Shown: positions 32,907 through 42,488, numbered from the stretch's first letter. The stretch is 64,000 nt of DNA from Promineifilum sp. (GCA_020634335.1 JACKBY010000006.1:62001-126000); one strand, 5' to 3'. Notes: generated by a model not told the origin, from the letters alone. A program made the numbers and translations.

Positions 32907-33378
32907 GCTCGTCCTCTGAAGGTTGAATATTCTCAAGGTCAAGTTTCCCAAGGACGACCGCCTGGGCCTGCCACATGACCGCTTTTTCGTCCGGATCCGA
33001 ATGGTCGTAACCCAACAAGTGCAACACGCCATGGACTGCGAGTAATTGCAATTCAGCTTCGGCCGCGTGCCCCTTCGTGGCCGCCTGCTTTTCCGCGAAC
33101 GGCACAGAAATCGCTATATCGCCCAAATATTCCAGTAAATCTTCACTGCCGGGCATCGGCTCACCGGCCGGAAAGCTCAGCACGTCCGTGGCCCGATCCT
33201 CGCCACGGTAGTGGCGATTCAGCTCTTGTAAGTAAGCGTCATCCGTGAGTAGCACGGTGAGTGCAGCTCCCTCCGAAGCATTCTCACACGCCAAGGCCTG
33301 GTTTGCGGCCACAGCCACGGCGCGCATCATTGACGTGGAATAGCGACGAGTGCTTTGTACATCGACTGTATAGGCCAT
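32896..33378 (-). CDS. ybeY: Endoribonuclease YbeY
   Basis: Zinc-dependent RNase for 16S rRNA 3'-end maturation and ribosome quality control. 160 residues with the RATDVLSFPAGE motif and the zinc-binding VHGVLHLLGYDHSDPDE (H-x3-H-x5-H). Position between pgpH and dgkA is the conserved Gram-positive arrangement. Confidence 0.96.
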   Translation of the reverse strand: MAYTVDVQSTRRYSTSMMRAVAVAANQALACENASEGAALTVLLTDDAYLQELNRHYRGEDRATDVLSFPAGEPMPGSEDLLEYLGDIAISVPFAEKQAATKGHAAEAELQLLAVHGVLHLLGYDHSDPDEKAVMWQAQAVVLGKLDLENIQPSEDEHDD

Positions 33379-33399
33379 ATGATGAAACCCGTAATTGAT

Positions 33400-35607
33400 T
33401 TAGGCTGAGCTGGGTGTTTGGGTGGTGCGCGGCAATTGCTCCGGGAGAGAAACTGATGGGGCAGGCAAGGCCAAATCAGGCACGTTTTCGGCCGTGATGA
33501 GTTCGTTGCCCGGATACTGCACGCGCACGTGGAATCGGCCTTTGAGCGTTTCGATGAACGAAGCCCGCAGCTGCTCAATATCGCCCATACTCAAGTTTGA
33601 AGAGTTGAGCTGCCCCTCCAAAATATCATCCTCGAAGATAGTATTGACCAGCTTTTCGATGGCTTTCTCCGTATTGGGCCGGAGGGCAGTCGAGGTCGCA
33701 TCAATCGCATCGGCCAGCATCACGATGGCTGATTCACGAGAGCGTGGCCGCGGGCCCGGATAGCGGAATTGCTGCAGGTCGATATCCACCCCTTCCCCAG
33801 CCGCTTCCTGCGCCTTGTGATAAAAACCCCTGACAGCCCGGTCACCATGATGCTCGGCGATAATATTTTGTACCCTGAACGGCAAATGATACTGGCGAGC
33901 CAGCGTAATGCCATCCGCTACGTGGCTAATCAAAATGCGCGCGCTGGTCAGTGGATCGAGTGAGGCGTGCGGATCGATACCTTCCTGATTTTCGATGAAA
34001 AACGGCGGTCGAACCATCTTGCCTACGTCGTGGTAGAAAGCGCTCACTCTCACGAGCGTGCTGTTTGCCCCGATGTGCTCGGCGGCCTGTTCGGCCAGGT
34101 TGGCAACCATAATGCTGTGGTGATAAGTGCCCGGTGCGCGCCGCAACAGTTCGCGCAACAAGGGATGATCAAGGCGGGACAGGTCCTGCAATTGCAAAAT
34201 AGTGACGATGCCGAAAATACCGCCCAGAATGTAGAACCCGGCTAAAGTCAACGCCGAAGAGATAAGCCCGTTGCCCAGCGCATAGACGGCCGGCATCGAT
34301 ATATCCACGGGATTGGAGTCCGGCTCGGCCAGGAGCCAAAACATGACGATCACAACTATGTAGCCTACCGAAGCCAGTAAGCCGGCGCGGAAGAAAGCCG
34401 ACATGCGTTGACTATCACGCAGCGTCAGCACGCTCAGTACACCTCCGGCGGCTAGAAAGATCGCGATCTCCAGGGAATTGGGGCTGATAAAGCCGATTAA
34501 CCCCGCCAGCAACACAGTGATCAATATGGCGAACCGGGTGTCATAGACGACAGCCAGCAACAAAGACAACGCCGCGAGGGGATACCAATAGGCCAGCACA
34601 TCACTAGCGGTCATAATCTTGCCTAGCAGTGTGAAGATGAGGATCAAGCCCCCCAAGACGCCCAGGTAGCGGCCGTTGGAAAAGTGGGACCGCTGGAAGC
34701 GAACCCAATACAACGAGATAAGGGTTGTGAGCGATATCGAGGCGATGGCCATACTCACAACGCGTCGCCAGTCTGTCGCGCGTTGCAAGAGGCCCAGCTC
34801 GCCCATTAATTCAAAATCGGCTTCTGTGACGATCTCCCCCGCCCTGACGATCCTTTGGTCGCGAGCCACGGTTCGGGTTACCGGCTGAACGAGGGCGGCT
34901 GCCTCGCTGCGAGCCGTGGCCGTCGCCTCCTCATTGGGAAAAACCGTAGGGACGATGAATTGGTGAGACAGTTCAGTCACAACAGATGTCTGAGCGGTAG
35001 ACAATTCAAGACTTGCCAGACGGCGGGCGGTGCGCTGAAAATCGTTCAGTTGGGACGGGCGAATTTCCTGCCGCATTAAATCTTCGATGATGGAAAAAAC
35101 GTTGACTCGAACCTCATCGAATTCAGCCTGGCTTAGTTCGAGTATAGTTTGCCCAACCTCATCGCCAATAACGATGCCGTCAATAGCCTTAAGGTATTCC
35201 AGTTTTCGCTCTAGAGTGGCTGAAGAATCCGCGCGCACTGTCTCGATAAATGCGAAAACGTCCCGCGCACGGGCCAGTTGCGAGCGGCCGATGCCCAAAT
35301 CCAGTGGTGTGTAGACGTCATTCACCGCACGACCTGCTTGTTCTCGCGCCTGTCGTGTGAGCAGTTGGCTGGTATAGGTCAATGTACGCGGAGAAAAGAT
35401 ATCGTAGAGCGCCGGTTGGCCGACCGTGGCATTGATTTGATTCGAACCGGGTAAATCGAACGACAGAATCAGCGTCATGCCAACGGTTAAGCAGACAAAA
35501 AATATCGGCAGCGCGTAGCGGCGGACCCACAACTGGAACCGCTCCGCCCATCCGTTTACCTGATTTCGGTTCATGTTAGCACGCGTGACGCGCTGGTGGG
35601 GTGTCAC
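33400..35607 (-). CDS. pgpH: 7TM-HD family membrane phosphohydrolase (PgpH-like c-di-AMP phosphodiesterase)
   Basis: 735 residues (or 724 if the ATG at 35574 is used). The plan is: membrane helix at about 32-50, an extracellular 7TMR-HDED sensor domain (about 70-265), seven predicted membrane helices (about 275-490), and a cytoplasmic HD domain (about 500-690) with the metal ligands in AFYHDVGK, ISHVADGITLA and IAEHHGD. PgpH of Listeria degrades c-di-AMP, and position before ybeY is the same as there. The GTG at 35607 overlaps the yqeY stop as GTGA, favouring coupling. Confidence 0.9.
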   Translation of the reverse strand: MTPHQRVTRANMNRNQVNGWAERFQLWVRRYALPIFFVCLTVGMTLILSFDLPGSNQINATVGQPALYDIFSPRTLTYTSQLLTRQAREQAGRAVNDVYTPLDLGIGRSQLARARDVFAFIETVRADSSATLERKLEYLKAIDGIVIGDEVGQTILELSQAEFDEVRVNVFSIIEDLMRQEIRPSQLNDFQRTARRLASLELSTAQTSVVTELSHQFIVPTVFPNEEATATARSEAAALVQPVTRTVARDQRIVRAGEIVTEADFELMGELGLLQRATDWRRVVSMAIASISLTTLISLYWVRFQRSHFSNGRYLGVLGGLILIFTLLGKIMTASDVLAYWYPLAALSLLLAVVYDTRFAILITVLLAGLIGFISPNSLEIAIFLAAGGVLSVLTLRDSQRMSAFFRAGLLASVGYIVVIVMFWLLAEPDSNPVDISMPAVYALGNGLISSALTLAGFYILGGIFGIVTILQLQDLSRLDHPLLRELLRRAPGTYHHSIMVANLAEQAAEHIGANSTLVRVSAFYHDVGKMVRPPFFIENQEGIDPHASLDPLTSARILISHVADGITLARQYHLPFRVQNIIAEHHGDRAVRGFYHKAQEAAGEGVDIDLQQFRYPGPRPRSRESAIVMLADAIDATSTALRPNTEKAIEKLVNTIFEDDILEGQLNSSNLSMGDIEQLRASFIETLKGRFHVRVQYPGNELITAENVPDLALPAPSVSLPEQLPRTTQTPSSA

Positions 35608-36047
35608 TGCAAGAGACCGCGAACGACTTCGTTGACGACGCGACCGTCAGCACGGCCTTTCACCTGGGGCATGAGCTGGCTCATCACCTGACCCATCATC
35701 TTGTTATCGGCTCCCCCCATCTCGTCAACAATTCTCCTGGCGAGAAGCTCGATCTCCTGGCGTGACATCATTTGCGGTAAATAGCTTTCAATGATCGCGC
35801 TCTCAGCCAACTCACTGGCGACTTCGTTGGGGCGGCCGGCTTTTTCGAAATCCGTGATGCTTTCCTGCCGTTGTTTCAACTGCTTGCGCAATACATCCTG
35901 AATGCCATCATTGTCGAGTTCACTGCGCGTGTCGACTTCCACCTGCTTGATGGCCGCCAGCAGCATGCGTATCACGTCGCGGCGTTGGGCATCGCCACTC
36001 CGCATAGCTACCACCAAATCCGCGCGCAATGTCTCTCTCAGTTCCAT
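35604..36047 (-). CDS. yqeY: GatB/YqeY domain protein
   Basis: About 147 residues from MELRETLRADLVV at 36047 (GAGG 6 bases upstream). The GatB/YqeY helical domain with MRSGDAQRRDVIRMLLAAIK, ESYLPQMMS and DNKMMGQVMSQLMPQVKGRADG matches YqeY proteins, which resemble the tail domain of the amidotransferase GatB. The role may be tRNA-related but is unproven. It leads the pgpH-ybeY-dgkA block. Confidence 0.92.
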   Translation of the reverse strand: MELRETLRADLVVAMRSGDAQRRDVIRMLLAAIKQVEVDTRSELDNDGIQDVLRKQLKQRQESITDFEKAGRPNEVASELAESAIIESYLPQMMSRQEIELLARRIVDEMGGADNKMMGQVMSQLMPQVKGRADGRVVNEVVRGLLQ

Positions 36048-36086
36048 TAGTATCCTCAAATGATTGTAGCATCGACCAGTGGAGTG

Positions 36087-36788
36087 TCAACTCGCCAGGA
36101 TTGTATAAAGGTTCAAATCGCCCTCACGCCCGTCGGCGCGAAACTGATTCACTACACGCAATCCAGCCGAGGTGGCCGCTTCATTCATGGCTTCGCGATC
36201 AAGATAAGCAACATAGCGCGAGCCTGAACCTCCTCGTCCCCAAGAGAGCAAAAAATCATGAGACTCCAACCGGCTGGGGTCGATGCCGACCGACTCCCAA
36301 GGCAAAATTTTGTGTTGCTGGCGCGGATTGGTGAGGAACTGCCAGTTACTCACAACGATTCGGCCATCGGGCCTTAGGTGGTTCGCCATCTCCTCCAACA
36401 AACGTTGTCTGTTTGATCCGCCGGGGATGTGCTGCATCGTCGCCAAACAAACGATGAGGTCGAAGGAGCCCAAATCATCTAGGCAGCCGGGCAGGCTAAG
36501 GTCTCTTTGAAGGACCCGGTGTCCCGACTCACCCATCTTACCCAAAAAAAAGGGGGAAAAATCGACGCCGGTATACTGGCCTAAAACGATATTTTCTTGC
36601 AAAAAACGCCCGAAGCGGCCATTGCCACAGCCCACGTCGAGCACAGTCGGCTTGCCGGCAGGAATAAACCCCAGCAAATGGGCATAACCGGTCTCGAACT
36701 TTGCCCGACTGTCAGAAAAGGATTGAGCAAAGTCACGATAGAATGTCAAGTTTAGCGCGACCAGCTCACGAACCAGTTCTATGTCCAT
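36087..36788 (-). CDS. Class I SAM-dependent methyltransferase
   Basis: About 233 residues from MDIELVRELVALNLTFY at 36788; the longer start at 36824 overlaps the kinase gene. Motif I is VLDVGCGNGRFGRFL, followed by GVDFSPFFL, FDLIVCLATMQHIPG and PDGRIVVSNWQFL. The DIELVRELVALNLTFYRDFAQSFSDSR leader is seen in small-molecule and tRNA-related methyltransferases of the Trm9/UbiE type. The substrate is not identifiable. Confidence 0.85.
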   Translation of the reverse strand: MDIELVRELVALNLTFYRDFAQSFSDSRAKFETGYAHLLGFIPAGKPTVLDVGCGNGRFGRFLQENIVLGQYTGVDFSPFFLGKMGESGHRVLQRDLSLPGCLDDLGSFDLIVCLATMQHIPGGSNRQRLLEEMANHLRPDGRIVVSNWQFLTNPRQQHKILPWESVGIDPSRLESHDFLLSWGRGGSGSRYVAYLDREAMNEAATSAGLRVVNQFRADGREGDLNLYTILAS

Positions 36789-36804
36789 GGCAGAGCGTGT
36801 GAAC

Positions 36805-37653
36805 CTAATACCCGTGCTTCTCAAGGATGCGCGTCACAGAAGAAACGTAAGCACCCCCAAATAAGCGCACGTGAACCAATAAGGGATAGAGATTATAAAT
36901 GTCACATCGTTCTTCAAAAAAGCCGGCGACAATGGGGCGAATTTCAGCGTATCGATCATAAAACCCACGGCCAAAGGTGTGGAACAACGTGGTAAACGCC
37001 AACTCAATTTCAGCATGAGCAAAATAGATCGCCGGATCCAGAAAGGCCGTGATGCGCTTGCCCAACGCGAGCACATTCGTCGTCCACACATCGCCATGGA
37101 TCAGAGAGGGAGACTCCGGCTCAAAGAGCCACTTTTCCAGATGCCCGCTGAAAGATTCGATTCGCTGAAATATGTGAGGGGGAAGACGCCCCGCATGCAT
37201 GGCCTCTGATGCCATATACAACAGGCGATGCTGTCTGAAAAAGTCGACCCACGAAGTAGAAAAAGGATTGGGTTGGTGCAGCCCTCCGATCAACGTGTCG
37301 AAGCCAAAGCCATAGGCATCCGCGGAAATGCCATGAAGCGCAGCCAGCAACTCTGCGGCATGATGCTCAGCCTCCCGGTTAAAGCGGCTCTCTCCAGGCA
37401 AGTACGCCAACAACAGCAAATGCTCATCTACGTGGCGCACCGTCGGTACGGGCAGGGACGTGTTGGCCGCCAGATAGCGCAGCATGTCGGCTTCAATTGA
37501 GGGGAAAAGATCGCCTGACTCATCCAGCTTGGCTACGAGGCGCTCGCCCCCGGCCAGGTGGACCAGGTAAACTGGGCTGACACATCCCCCACCCAACGGC
37601 TCGATGTCAACCGCCTCGATTGCCGCGGCCTTCAGTTCTGCGCGAAGATCCAT
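36805..37653 (-). CDS. Fructosamine kinase / aminoglycoside phosphotransferase family protein
   Basis: 282 residues of the protein-kinase-like fold. IEPLGGGCVSPVYLV is the nucleotide loop, LVAKLDESGDLF the ATP-binding Lys, SLIHGDVWTTNVLA the catalytic HGD-x-x-x-x-N, and TAFLDPAIYFAHAEIELAF the Mg-binding Asp. The pattern matches fructosamine-3-kinases, which repair glycated proteins and small amines. It sits between a methyltransferase and a lipoprotein gene, in one direction. Confidence 0.88.
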   Translation of the reverse strand: MDLRAELKAAAIEAVDIEPLGGGCVSPVYLVHLAGGERLVAKLDESGDLFPSIEADMLRYLAANTSLPVPTVRHVDEHLLLLAYLPGESRFNREAEHHAAELLAALHGISADAYGFGFDTLIGGLHQPNPFSTSWVDFFRQHRLLYMASEAMHAGRLPPHIFQRIESFSGHLEKWLFEPESPSLIHGDVWTTNVLALGKRITAFLDPAIYFAHAEIELAFTTLFHTFGRGFYDRYAEIRPIVAGFFEERCDIYNLYPLLVHVRLFGGAYVSSVTRILEKHGY

Positions 37654-37656
37654 CGA

Positions 37657-38343
37657 TCAGGGAGAGTTGCCGGTAATTCGAAGGTTGTCAAAAGAAACTT
37701 GCAGATTGCCGCCGCCAAATGTGCCGGCGTCCAAGCCAATAAGGCCTTCGTTGAATGTCGCATCAGTCACCTGGGTCAACAGTTCATCATTGGCATAGAA
37801 GGTCAGGGTCGGCCCGCTAGCCAGCACCTTCAAGCGGTTTGCACCGTTTAACCCTTGATTAAGCGCCGACGTTGGCACCCAATCCGGCACCAGGCGCGTC
37901 CACGTCCCATTGCTTTCGTGCCGTTCTATCATGTACAAACCATTGCCAGTGATGTCAAATCGATAAAACTGCTGGTCGTCCTGTATTCGAAACAGGATGC
38001 CGTAGCTGCTCTCGGCTGGGCCGGAGCGTTGAGTGACGTCTACTTCCAGAGCAAAGTCACCAAATATCTTCTCCTGCAGGGAAGCATACTGGAGGGTATT
38101 GGGAGCGACTATCGTGATCACAAGCTCCTCATTGACAATGGCCGACGAGCCACGATCATCCCGTTCCAACAGCCAGTCACCGGTTTGGCCGGGAACAAAT
38201 GCATCGGTGAAATCGGAGCCGGTTGGCTGGTCGCTCGGTTCGCCACTGGTGGGCAGCAATGGCCGGCCGCCACAACCCACAAGCAGCCACAGGCCCGAAA
38301 GCATCAGGCCTAGCTGGAGCTTATGGAGGAGTGACCTGGACAT
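37657..38343 (-). CDS. Lipoprotein with a concanavalin-like (DUF1080/LamG-type) domain
   Basis: About 228 residues from MSRSLLHKL at 38343. A lipobox LLVGC near residue 21 marks a lipoprotein signal peptide. After a short linker comes one jelly-roll domain (about 45-225) with SYGILFRIQDDQQFYRFDITGNG and ANRLKVLASGPTLTFYAND, the pattern of DUF1080/3-keto-disaccharide-hydrolase-type domains. No catalytic residues can be assigned. It is a paralogue of the next gene upstream, with 23 bases of overlap, so a tandem duplication. Confidence 0.82.
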   Translation of the reverse strand: MSRSLLHKLQLGLMLSGLWLLVGCGGRPLLPTSGEPSDQPTGSDFTDAFVPGQTGDWLLERDDRGSSAIVNEELVITIVAPNTLQYASLQEKIFGDFALEVDVTQRSGPAESSYGILFRIQDDQQFYRFDITGNGLYMIERHESNGTWTRLVPDWVPTSALNQGLNGANRLKVLASGPTLTFYANDELLTQVTDATFNEGLIGLDAGTFGGGNLQVSFDNLRITGNSP

Positions 38344-38995
38344 TATCGAATTCAAAGGTTCCCGCCGTCGCTTGCAAGGTGCTGGCTGCCAAACCAATGT
38401 CTCCGGTCACAAAGGTGGGGTCAGTCACAGTGACGACAGACGCGCCATTAACTTCCAGACTCAATTGATTTCCGATGCATGACACCTGCAATTCATTCGA
38501 AGCCACGCCTGTGTTAATGGCCTCGGAAAGCTGAAACTGGCTATTTTCCGTCAGATAGGTAACGTTGTCGACGCCGGTTTGATATTTGCCAATGGCATAG
38601 TATCCATCGCCGCTAATCAGAAAGACGTAAAAATTATCTTCGTTTTGGTAGCGGCAAATCACACCATAGGCATTATCGTTGGCTCCCGCAACCTGACGTG
38701 CTTCGACACGAATCACAACGTCATCGAAGGTGCGCAGCGGATTGGTCCACCAGATCTCCCCGGGCTGGCTGACTTTCAGCTGCATCGCCGAGTTTTGGAT
38801 TGCCGCAATGCCCCCGCCACGATTGTAGGTAGTCCAGCCACAATCCATCTCGCCGTTGAAGTCGTCAAAAAACAATATGTCCGGCAGATCATCACAGGTA
38901 TCAGGTTCAGCCTGAGTGGAGCCGCAAGCCATCAAAGACAGCAACAGCAGGCCGATGATCACGCAAAGAGAGCCGCGGTGAAGACGTGAAAACAT
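38321..38995 (-). CDS. Lipoprotein with a concanavalin-like domain, tandem paralogue
   Basis: About 224 residues from MFSRLHRGSLCV at 38995; lipobox LLSLMAC near residue 23. The mature part carries the same jelly-roll fold as its neighbour (NAYGVICRYQNEDNFYVFLISGDGYYAIG; SNELQVSCIGNQLSLEVNG). An added Cys pair (VICRY and VSCIG) and an N-terminal DTCDDLPD...MDCGW could form disulfides. The start at 38995, four bases after the small membrane protein stop, is preferred to 39022. Confidence 0.82.
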   Translation of the reverse strand: MFSRLHRGSLCVIIGLLLLSLMACGSTQAEPDTCDDLPDILFFDDFNGEMDCGWTTYNRGGGIAAIQNSAMQLKVSQPGEIWWTNPLRTFDDVVIRVEARQVAGANDNAYGVICRYQNEDNFYVFLISGDGYYAIGKYQTGVDNVTYLTENSQFQLSEAINTGVASNELQVSCIGNQLSLEVNGASVVTVTDPTFVTGDIGLAASTLQATAGTFEFDNVQVTPP

Positions 38996-38999
38996 GGGC

Positions 39000-39161
39000 T
39001 TATCGTTTTGCTTTGTTCTCAACTTTGTTCAACCGTTCCTCGACATCCTTTAACTGTGCCTGCACATCCGGCTGTCGCCTGGAGACGATAAGAAACAGAC
39101 CGATAATGATCACCCACAAGATGATGACCACCAGCGCGACCAACAAAAGATTTTCAAACAT
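39000..39161 (-). CDS. Small single-pass membrane protein, CcmD-like
   Basis: A 53-residue protein: MFENLLLVALVVIILWVIII then GLFLIVSRRQPDVQ and a charged coiled tail (LKDVEERLNKVENKAK). One membrane helix at about 5-26 followed by basic residues is the plan of CcmD, a small helper of cytochrome c maturation, but no ccm genes are nearby, so this may only be a shared shape. The frame is closed by an ATG at 39161 and a TAA at 39000, 4 bases before the downstream lipoprotein gene. Confidence 0.65.
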   Translation of the reverse strand: MFENLLLVALVVIILWVIIIGLFLIVSRRQPDVQAQLKDVEERLNKVENKAKR

Positions 39162-39263
39162 GTAATCAATCCATATCCTAAAGGTTTAATTTGTCGCCAC
39201 GTTGGAAAACAGAGAAACAACTCGATTCTCCGCCAGCGGTAAATTGTAAACCTTTCGGCCCGT

Positions 39264-39827
39264 TCAGACCATGCTATTCCACAAAGGCTCTGGGATGTTG
39301 CGGGTGTGGTTCTCATACCGCGCCATGACGAACAAGGCATCGGACAGGCGATTTAGGTACTGGATTACCTGCGAACCAACCAACTCCACCTCGGCCAGCG
39401 TGATCACATCGCGCTCGGCGCGGCGGCAGATCGTGCGGGCAACGTGGAGCAACGCCGCTCCCGTCGAACCGCCAGGCAAGATAAAGTTTTGCAACGGCCC
39501 CACGACGTCAGTCATTTCATCGATCAAGGCTTCCAGCCGTGTCACGTGGCGCTCCTCAATGTGGGGAACGGGATATTTGGATTTATCCTCCTCCAGGAAG
39601 CTCAAGTCGGAACCCAGGTGGAATAGCTCGTTCTGAATTTCGGGCAGAACGGATGTTAACCGCTCGCACAGACCGAACGACAGGGCGACTCCCAGAGACG
39701 AGTTCAATTCATCGACCGTACCATAGGCCGAGACGCGCAGCGAGTTCTTGGGCACTTGCTGGCCCCCGGATAAGCGGGTCAGACCCTTGTCGCCCTGACG
39801 GGTATAAATTTTTGTCAAACGAGGCAT
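39264..39827 (-). CDS. pduO: Cob(I)alamin adenosyltransferase, PduO type
   Basis: Adds 5'-deoxyadenosyl from ATP to cob(I)alamin, making coenzyme B12. 187 residues with all PduO-type signatures: IYTRQGDKGLTRLSGG (ATP loop), RVSAYGTVDELNSSLG, FILPGGS, and HVARTICRRAERDVITL. It is the last gene of the cobalamin-riboswitch operon and lies 22 bases after the ECF ATPase gene, so it can adenosylate corrinoid as it is imported. Confidence 0.95.
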   Translation of the reverse strand: MPRLTKIYTRQGDKGLTRLSGGQQVPKNSLRVSAYGTVDELNSSLGVALSFGLCERLTSVLPEIQNELFHLGSDLSFLEEDKSKYPVPHIEERHVTRLEALIDEMTDVVGPLQNFILPGGSTGAALLHVARTICRRAERDVITLAEVELVGSQVIQYLNRLSDALFVMARYENHTRNIPEPLWNSMV

Positions 39828-39849
39828 GATATCACTCGAATCCTTAAAT

Positions 39850-41454
39850 TCACTGATTGACGTTCCTCAAGACATCGGCGACGGACAGCCAACCACGGCC
39901 AGGAAACAGACGCGCGATTTGTGGCGAAAAGTGCGGCGAACTTCCCAAGACCTCTCGGGTCGGTCCGGAAGCGATCACCTCGCCCTGGCTCAACATGACA
40001 GTCCGATCGGCGATCATCGCCGCCAGTTCGACGTCGTGGGTGACCAGCAAGATCGCCGCGCCATCGGCTAACCACTTTTTCCATAAGTTGACCAGGCTGG
40101 CCTTGAGCGTTGGATCCAGACCGCGCGTCGGCTCGTCGAGCAATAGCACGGAAGGTTGTGTGATCGTCACCGCACCTAGCGCCACCCGTTGCCGTTGCCC
40201 GACAGACAAATCGCGTGGATACAGTAGAGCCAATTCGCCGATCTCCAGCCTTGCCAGCAATTCGGCAACTGCCCGCGACGATTCATCGCGCTTATGATTG
40301 CGCAGTGTGATCTGTAACTCATCGACCACTGTCTCCGCAAAGAGCAGGTCGTCGGGATTCTGCGGCAAGTAAGCCACCTGGCGACAGATGTCAGCCACCG
40401 TTCGCCCGCGCGTTGATTGACCAGCCACCCGAATATCACCCGAACGCAACGGCAGGAGACCGGTAATACACTTGAGCAGTGTCGATTTTCCGGCTCCATT
40501 GCGGCCAACCAAGGCCACTGTCTCCCCCGCACGAACAATCAGGTCAATGTTCTTTAATGTCGCCACACCATTATAGGCGAAGTTCGCTCCTTCGACCTCT
40601 AACACAGGCACGCCTACGTTGACCGGCGGGGGTTGGGCAACCGGGCGCAACTCTAATGATATCGTATTCGCAAAGCGCTTGCCTTCCTTGATGGTCAACG
40701 GCAAAGGACGCCAATCCAGAGCCTTAGCCAACTGCACCAGCGGCGGACCCACGGCGGCTGTCCACAAGCCTTCCCGAACCGGGCCATCCGTCACAATTCG
40801 ACCCCGCTCCAGCCAGGTCAGTCGATCAGTATAACGCGCTATACGCTCCACACGATGTTCGGCCAGAATTATGGTAAGTCCCAGATCTTCGTTGAGGCGA
40901 ACGAGGGCGCGCAGGACATCCTCGGCCGACTGCGGATCGAGTTGGCTGGTAGGCTCGTCGAGAACAAGCACACGCGGCCGCAGAGCCAGCGCTGTGGCGA
41001 TTGCCAGCCGTTGCCGCTCACCCCCCGACAGCGTTTGCACGGCCCGCCGCCGCAAGGGAGCCAGATCGAGCAGATCGAGGACTTCCTCAACACGCACGCG
41101 CATTTCGGTTGCGGGAATCGCTGCATTTTCCAAGCTAAAGGCTATCTCATTCTCTACCTGATCGAAGACTGCTTGTGATTCCGGGTCCTGGGCGACGAAC
41201 CCGACAAGCCGGCTGAGCACGTGGGGGCCTGCCTCCACCACGTTCACGCCATCAACCTCGGTCTCCCCGGTATAGACCCCGCCGCTAAAATGAGGCACCA
41301 GTCCGTTCAGACAACGCAATAAAGTCGATTTGCCGGAGCCGGATGGCCCGGCCACTAATACAAACTCGCCATCGTTGACCCGCCAATCCACCTGCTCCAG
41401 CGCCGCCTCGCTCCTATGAGGATAGTGGTAGGTGACTCCCCGCAGCGTGATCAA
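39850..41454 (-). CDS. ecfA: ECF transporter ATPase, two fused ABC domains (EcfA1-A2)
   Basis: Energy-coupling ATPase of an ECF vitamin transporter. The 534-residue protein carries two ABC domains in one chain. First: Walker A GPSGSGKSTLLRCLNG, signature LSGGERQRLAIA, Walker B VLVLDEPTSQLD. Second: GRNGAGKSTLLKCITG, LSVGQRQRVALG, VLLLDEPTRGLD. A linker of about 45 residues separates them near residues 240-285. Most ECF modules use two separate subunits; fused ones occur in the YkoD/HmpD-like class. It overlaps ecfT by 4 bases. Confidence 0.94.
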   Translation of the reverse strand: MITLRGVTYHYPHRSEAALEQVDWRVNDGEFVLVAGPSGSGKSTLLRCLNGLVPHFSGGVYTGETEVDGVNVVEAGPHVLSRLVGFVAQDPESQAVFDQVENEIAFSLENAAIPATEMRVRVEEVLDLLDLAPLRRRAVQTLSGGERQRLAIATALALRPRVLVLDEPTSQLDPQSAEDVLRALVRLNEDLGLTIILAEHRVERIARYTDRLTWLERGRIVTDGPVREGLWTAAVGPPLVQLAKALDWRPLPLTIKEGKRFANTISLELRPVAQPPPVNVGVPVLEVEGANFAYNGVATLKNIDLIVRAGETVALVGRNGAGKSTLLKCITGLLPLRSGDIRVAGQSTRGRTVADICRQVAYLPQNPDDLLFAETVVDELQITLRNHKRDESSRAVAELLARLEIGELALLYPRDLSVGQRQRVALGAVTITQPSVLLLDEPTRGLDPTLKASLVNLWKKWLADGAAILLVTHDVELAAMIADRTVMLSQGEVIASGPTREVLGSSPHFSPQIARLFPGRGWLSVADVLRNVNQ

Positions 41455-42488
41455 CGGGATACCTCCACCTCAGCACCCCCGGCGAGCATCAAGATTGCCG
41501 GCGTCGCCAGACCAAACAATAACAACCCCCATCCCACATTGAACAAAGGCCACATCAGTTGCGGATAGGGGTTGAAGAACAACGACTGACGTACTGGCCC
41601 CCACGTGGGCAAGAGGGGCAAACAGGCAACCAGCGCGCCAAACACGACCAGGGTATCAGCCGTCGACCATCGGCGAGGGCGGTAGTGTGTTCGAGGCGAT
41701 AACCCGCTCAACAAATGATAGGCCCAGGCGATAACAGCCGCGGCGGCCCCCAACAACAGCCACCCATCCTCCCCACCCCAAGCCAGTCGCAACGCGCCGC
41801 CCAACGCGAACAGCAGCCCTCCCAGCATGAGCAGGCGAGGGCCGGCCGGAATCGCGACTGGGGACGTCGCCCCGTAACCGCGCGCGACCATCGTTTCAGC
41901 CAGATTGAGCGCGCGCTCCAGCCCGCCCACAAGAAGGGGCACGACCAAGGGTCGTAAGGTTCGCAAGCCGCGCAGTTCGTGACCACGGATGGCTTGCGCG
42001 TCTCGAATGCGTCGAAATTGCCGGAGCGTCTCGGGTATGTACGTAACGGCTATCAGCATCACTAGGCCCAACTCGTGCAATGCTCGCGGCGCGAGGTTGG
42101 TTAATTCACTGACCGGTACAATGGTGTTGAACGCCAGGAAGAAAGACAGCAACGTAATCAGTCGCAAACCGTTGACAAAGCCGAACACGGCCGCCTCCAG
42201 GTTGAGCGCACCGCCAATAAGTGGCCAAGCTGCCGGCAATTCGAGCAGGACGGTTTGGCCTATGTGAGCCGTCAGCATATTGAACAGTGTGGAGAAAAGT
42301 AGGATCACGGCAGCAATACGCCAGAACGGCAAGCGCCATCCCCGCGACCCCACAGGCGCGCAAGCAAACTCCACCACACGAGAGAGAAGCAGCAGTAATA
42401 CCAAATAGAGTGGATTGCTCACCATTATCGCCAGCAAGCCGCCGGCCAACAGCCACACAAGCCAAGCACGAGCCTCGAATACTCTCAT
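41451..42488 (-). CDS. ecfT: ECF transporter transmembrane subunit EcfT
   Basis: Couples ATP hydrolysis to tilting of the substrate-binding S component. 345 residues with seven to nine predicted membrane helices; an EcfT pattern GLRTLRPLVVPLLVGGLERALNLAETMVARGYG contains the A-R-G coupling motif that contacts the ATPases. Longer than the usual 260 because of extra C-terminal helices. It starts 2 bases after the S-component stop. Confidence 0.92.
   Translation of the reverse strand: MRVFEARAWLVWLLAGGLLAIMVSNPLYLVLLLLLSRVVEFACAPVGSRGWRLPFWRIAAVILLFSTLFNMLTAHIGQTVLLELPAAWPLIGGALNLEAAVFGFVNGLRLITLLSFFLAFNTIVPVSELTNLAPRALHELGLVMLIAVTYIPETLRQFRRIRDAQAIRGHELRGLRTLRPLVVPLLVGGLERALNLAETMVARGYGATSPVAIPAGPRLLMLGGLLFALGGALRLAWGGEDGWLLLGAAAAVIAWAYHLLSGLSPRTHYRPRRWSTADTLVVFGALVACLPLLPTWGPVRQSLFFNPYPQLMWPLFNVGWGLLLFGLATPAILMLAGGAEVEVSR

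Noticed and set aside
39000..39161. Genuine CcmD of a cytochrome c maturation operon
   Set aside because: No ccm genes are nearby; only the shape of the small membrane protein fits.
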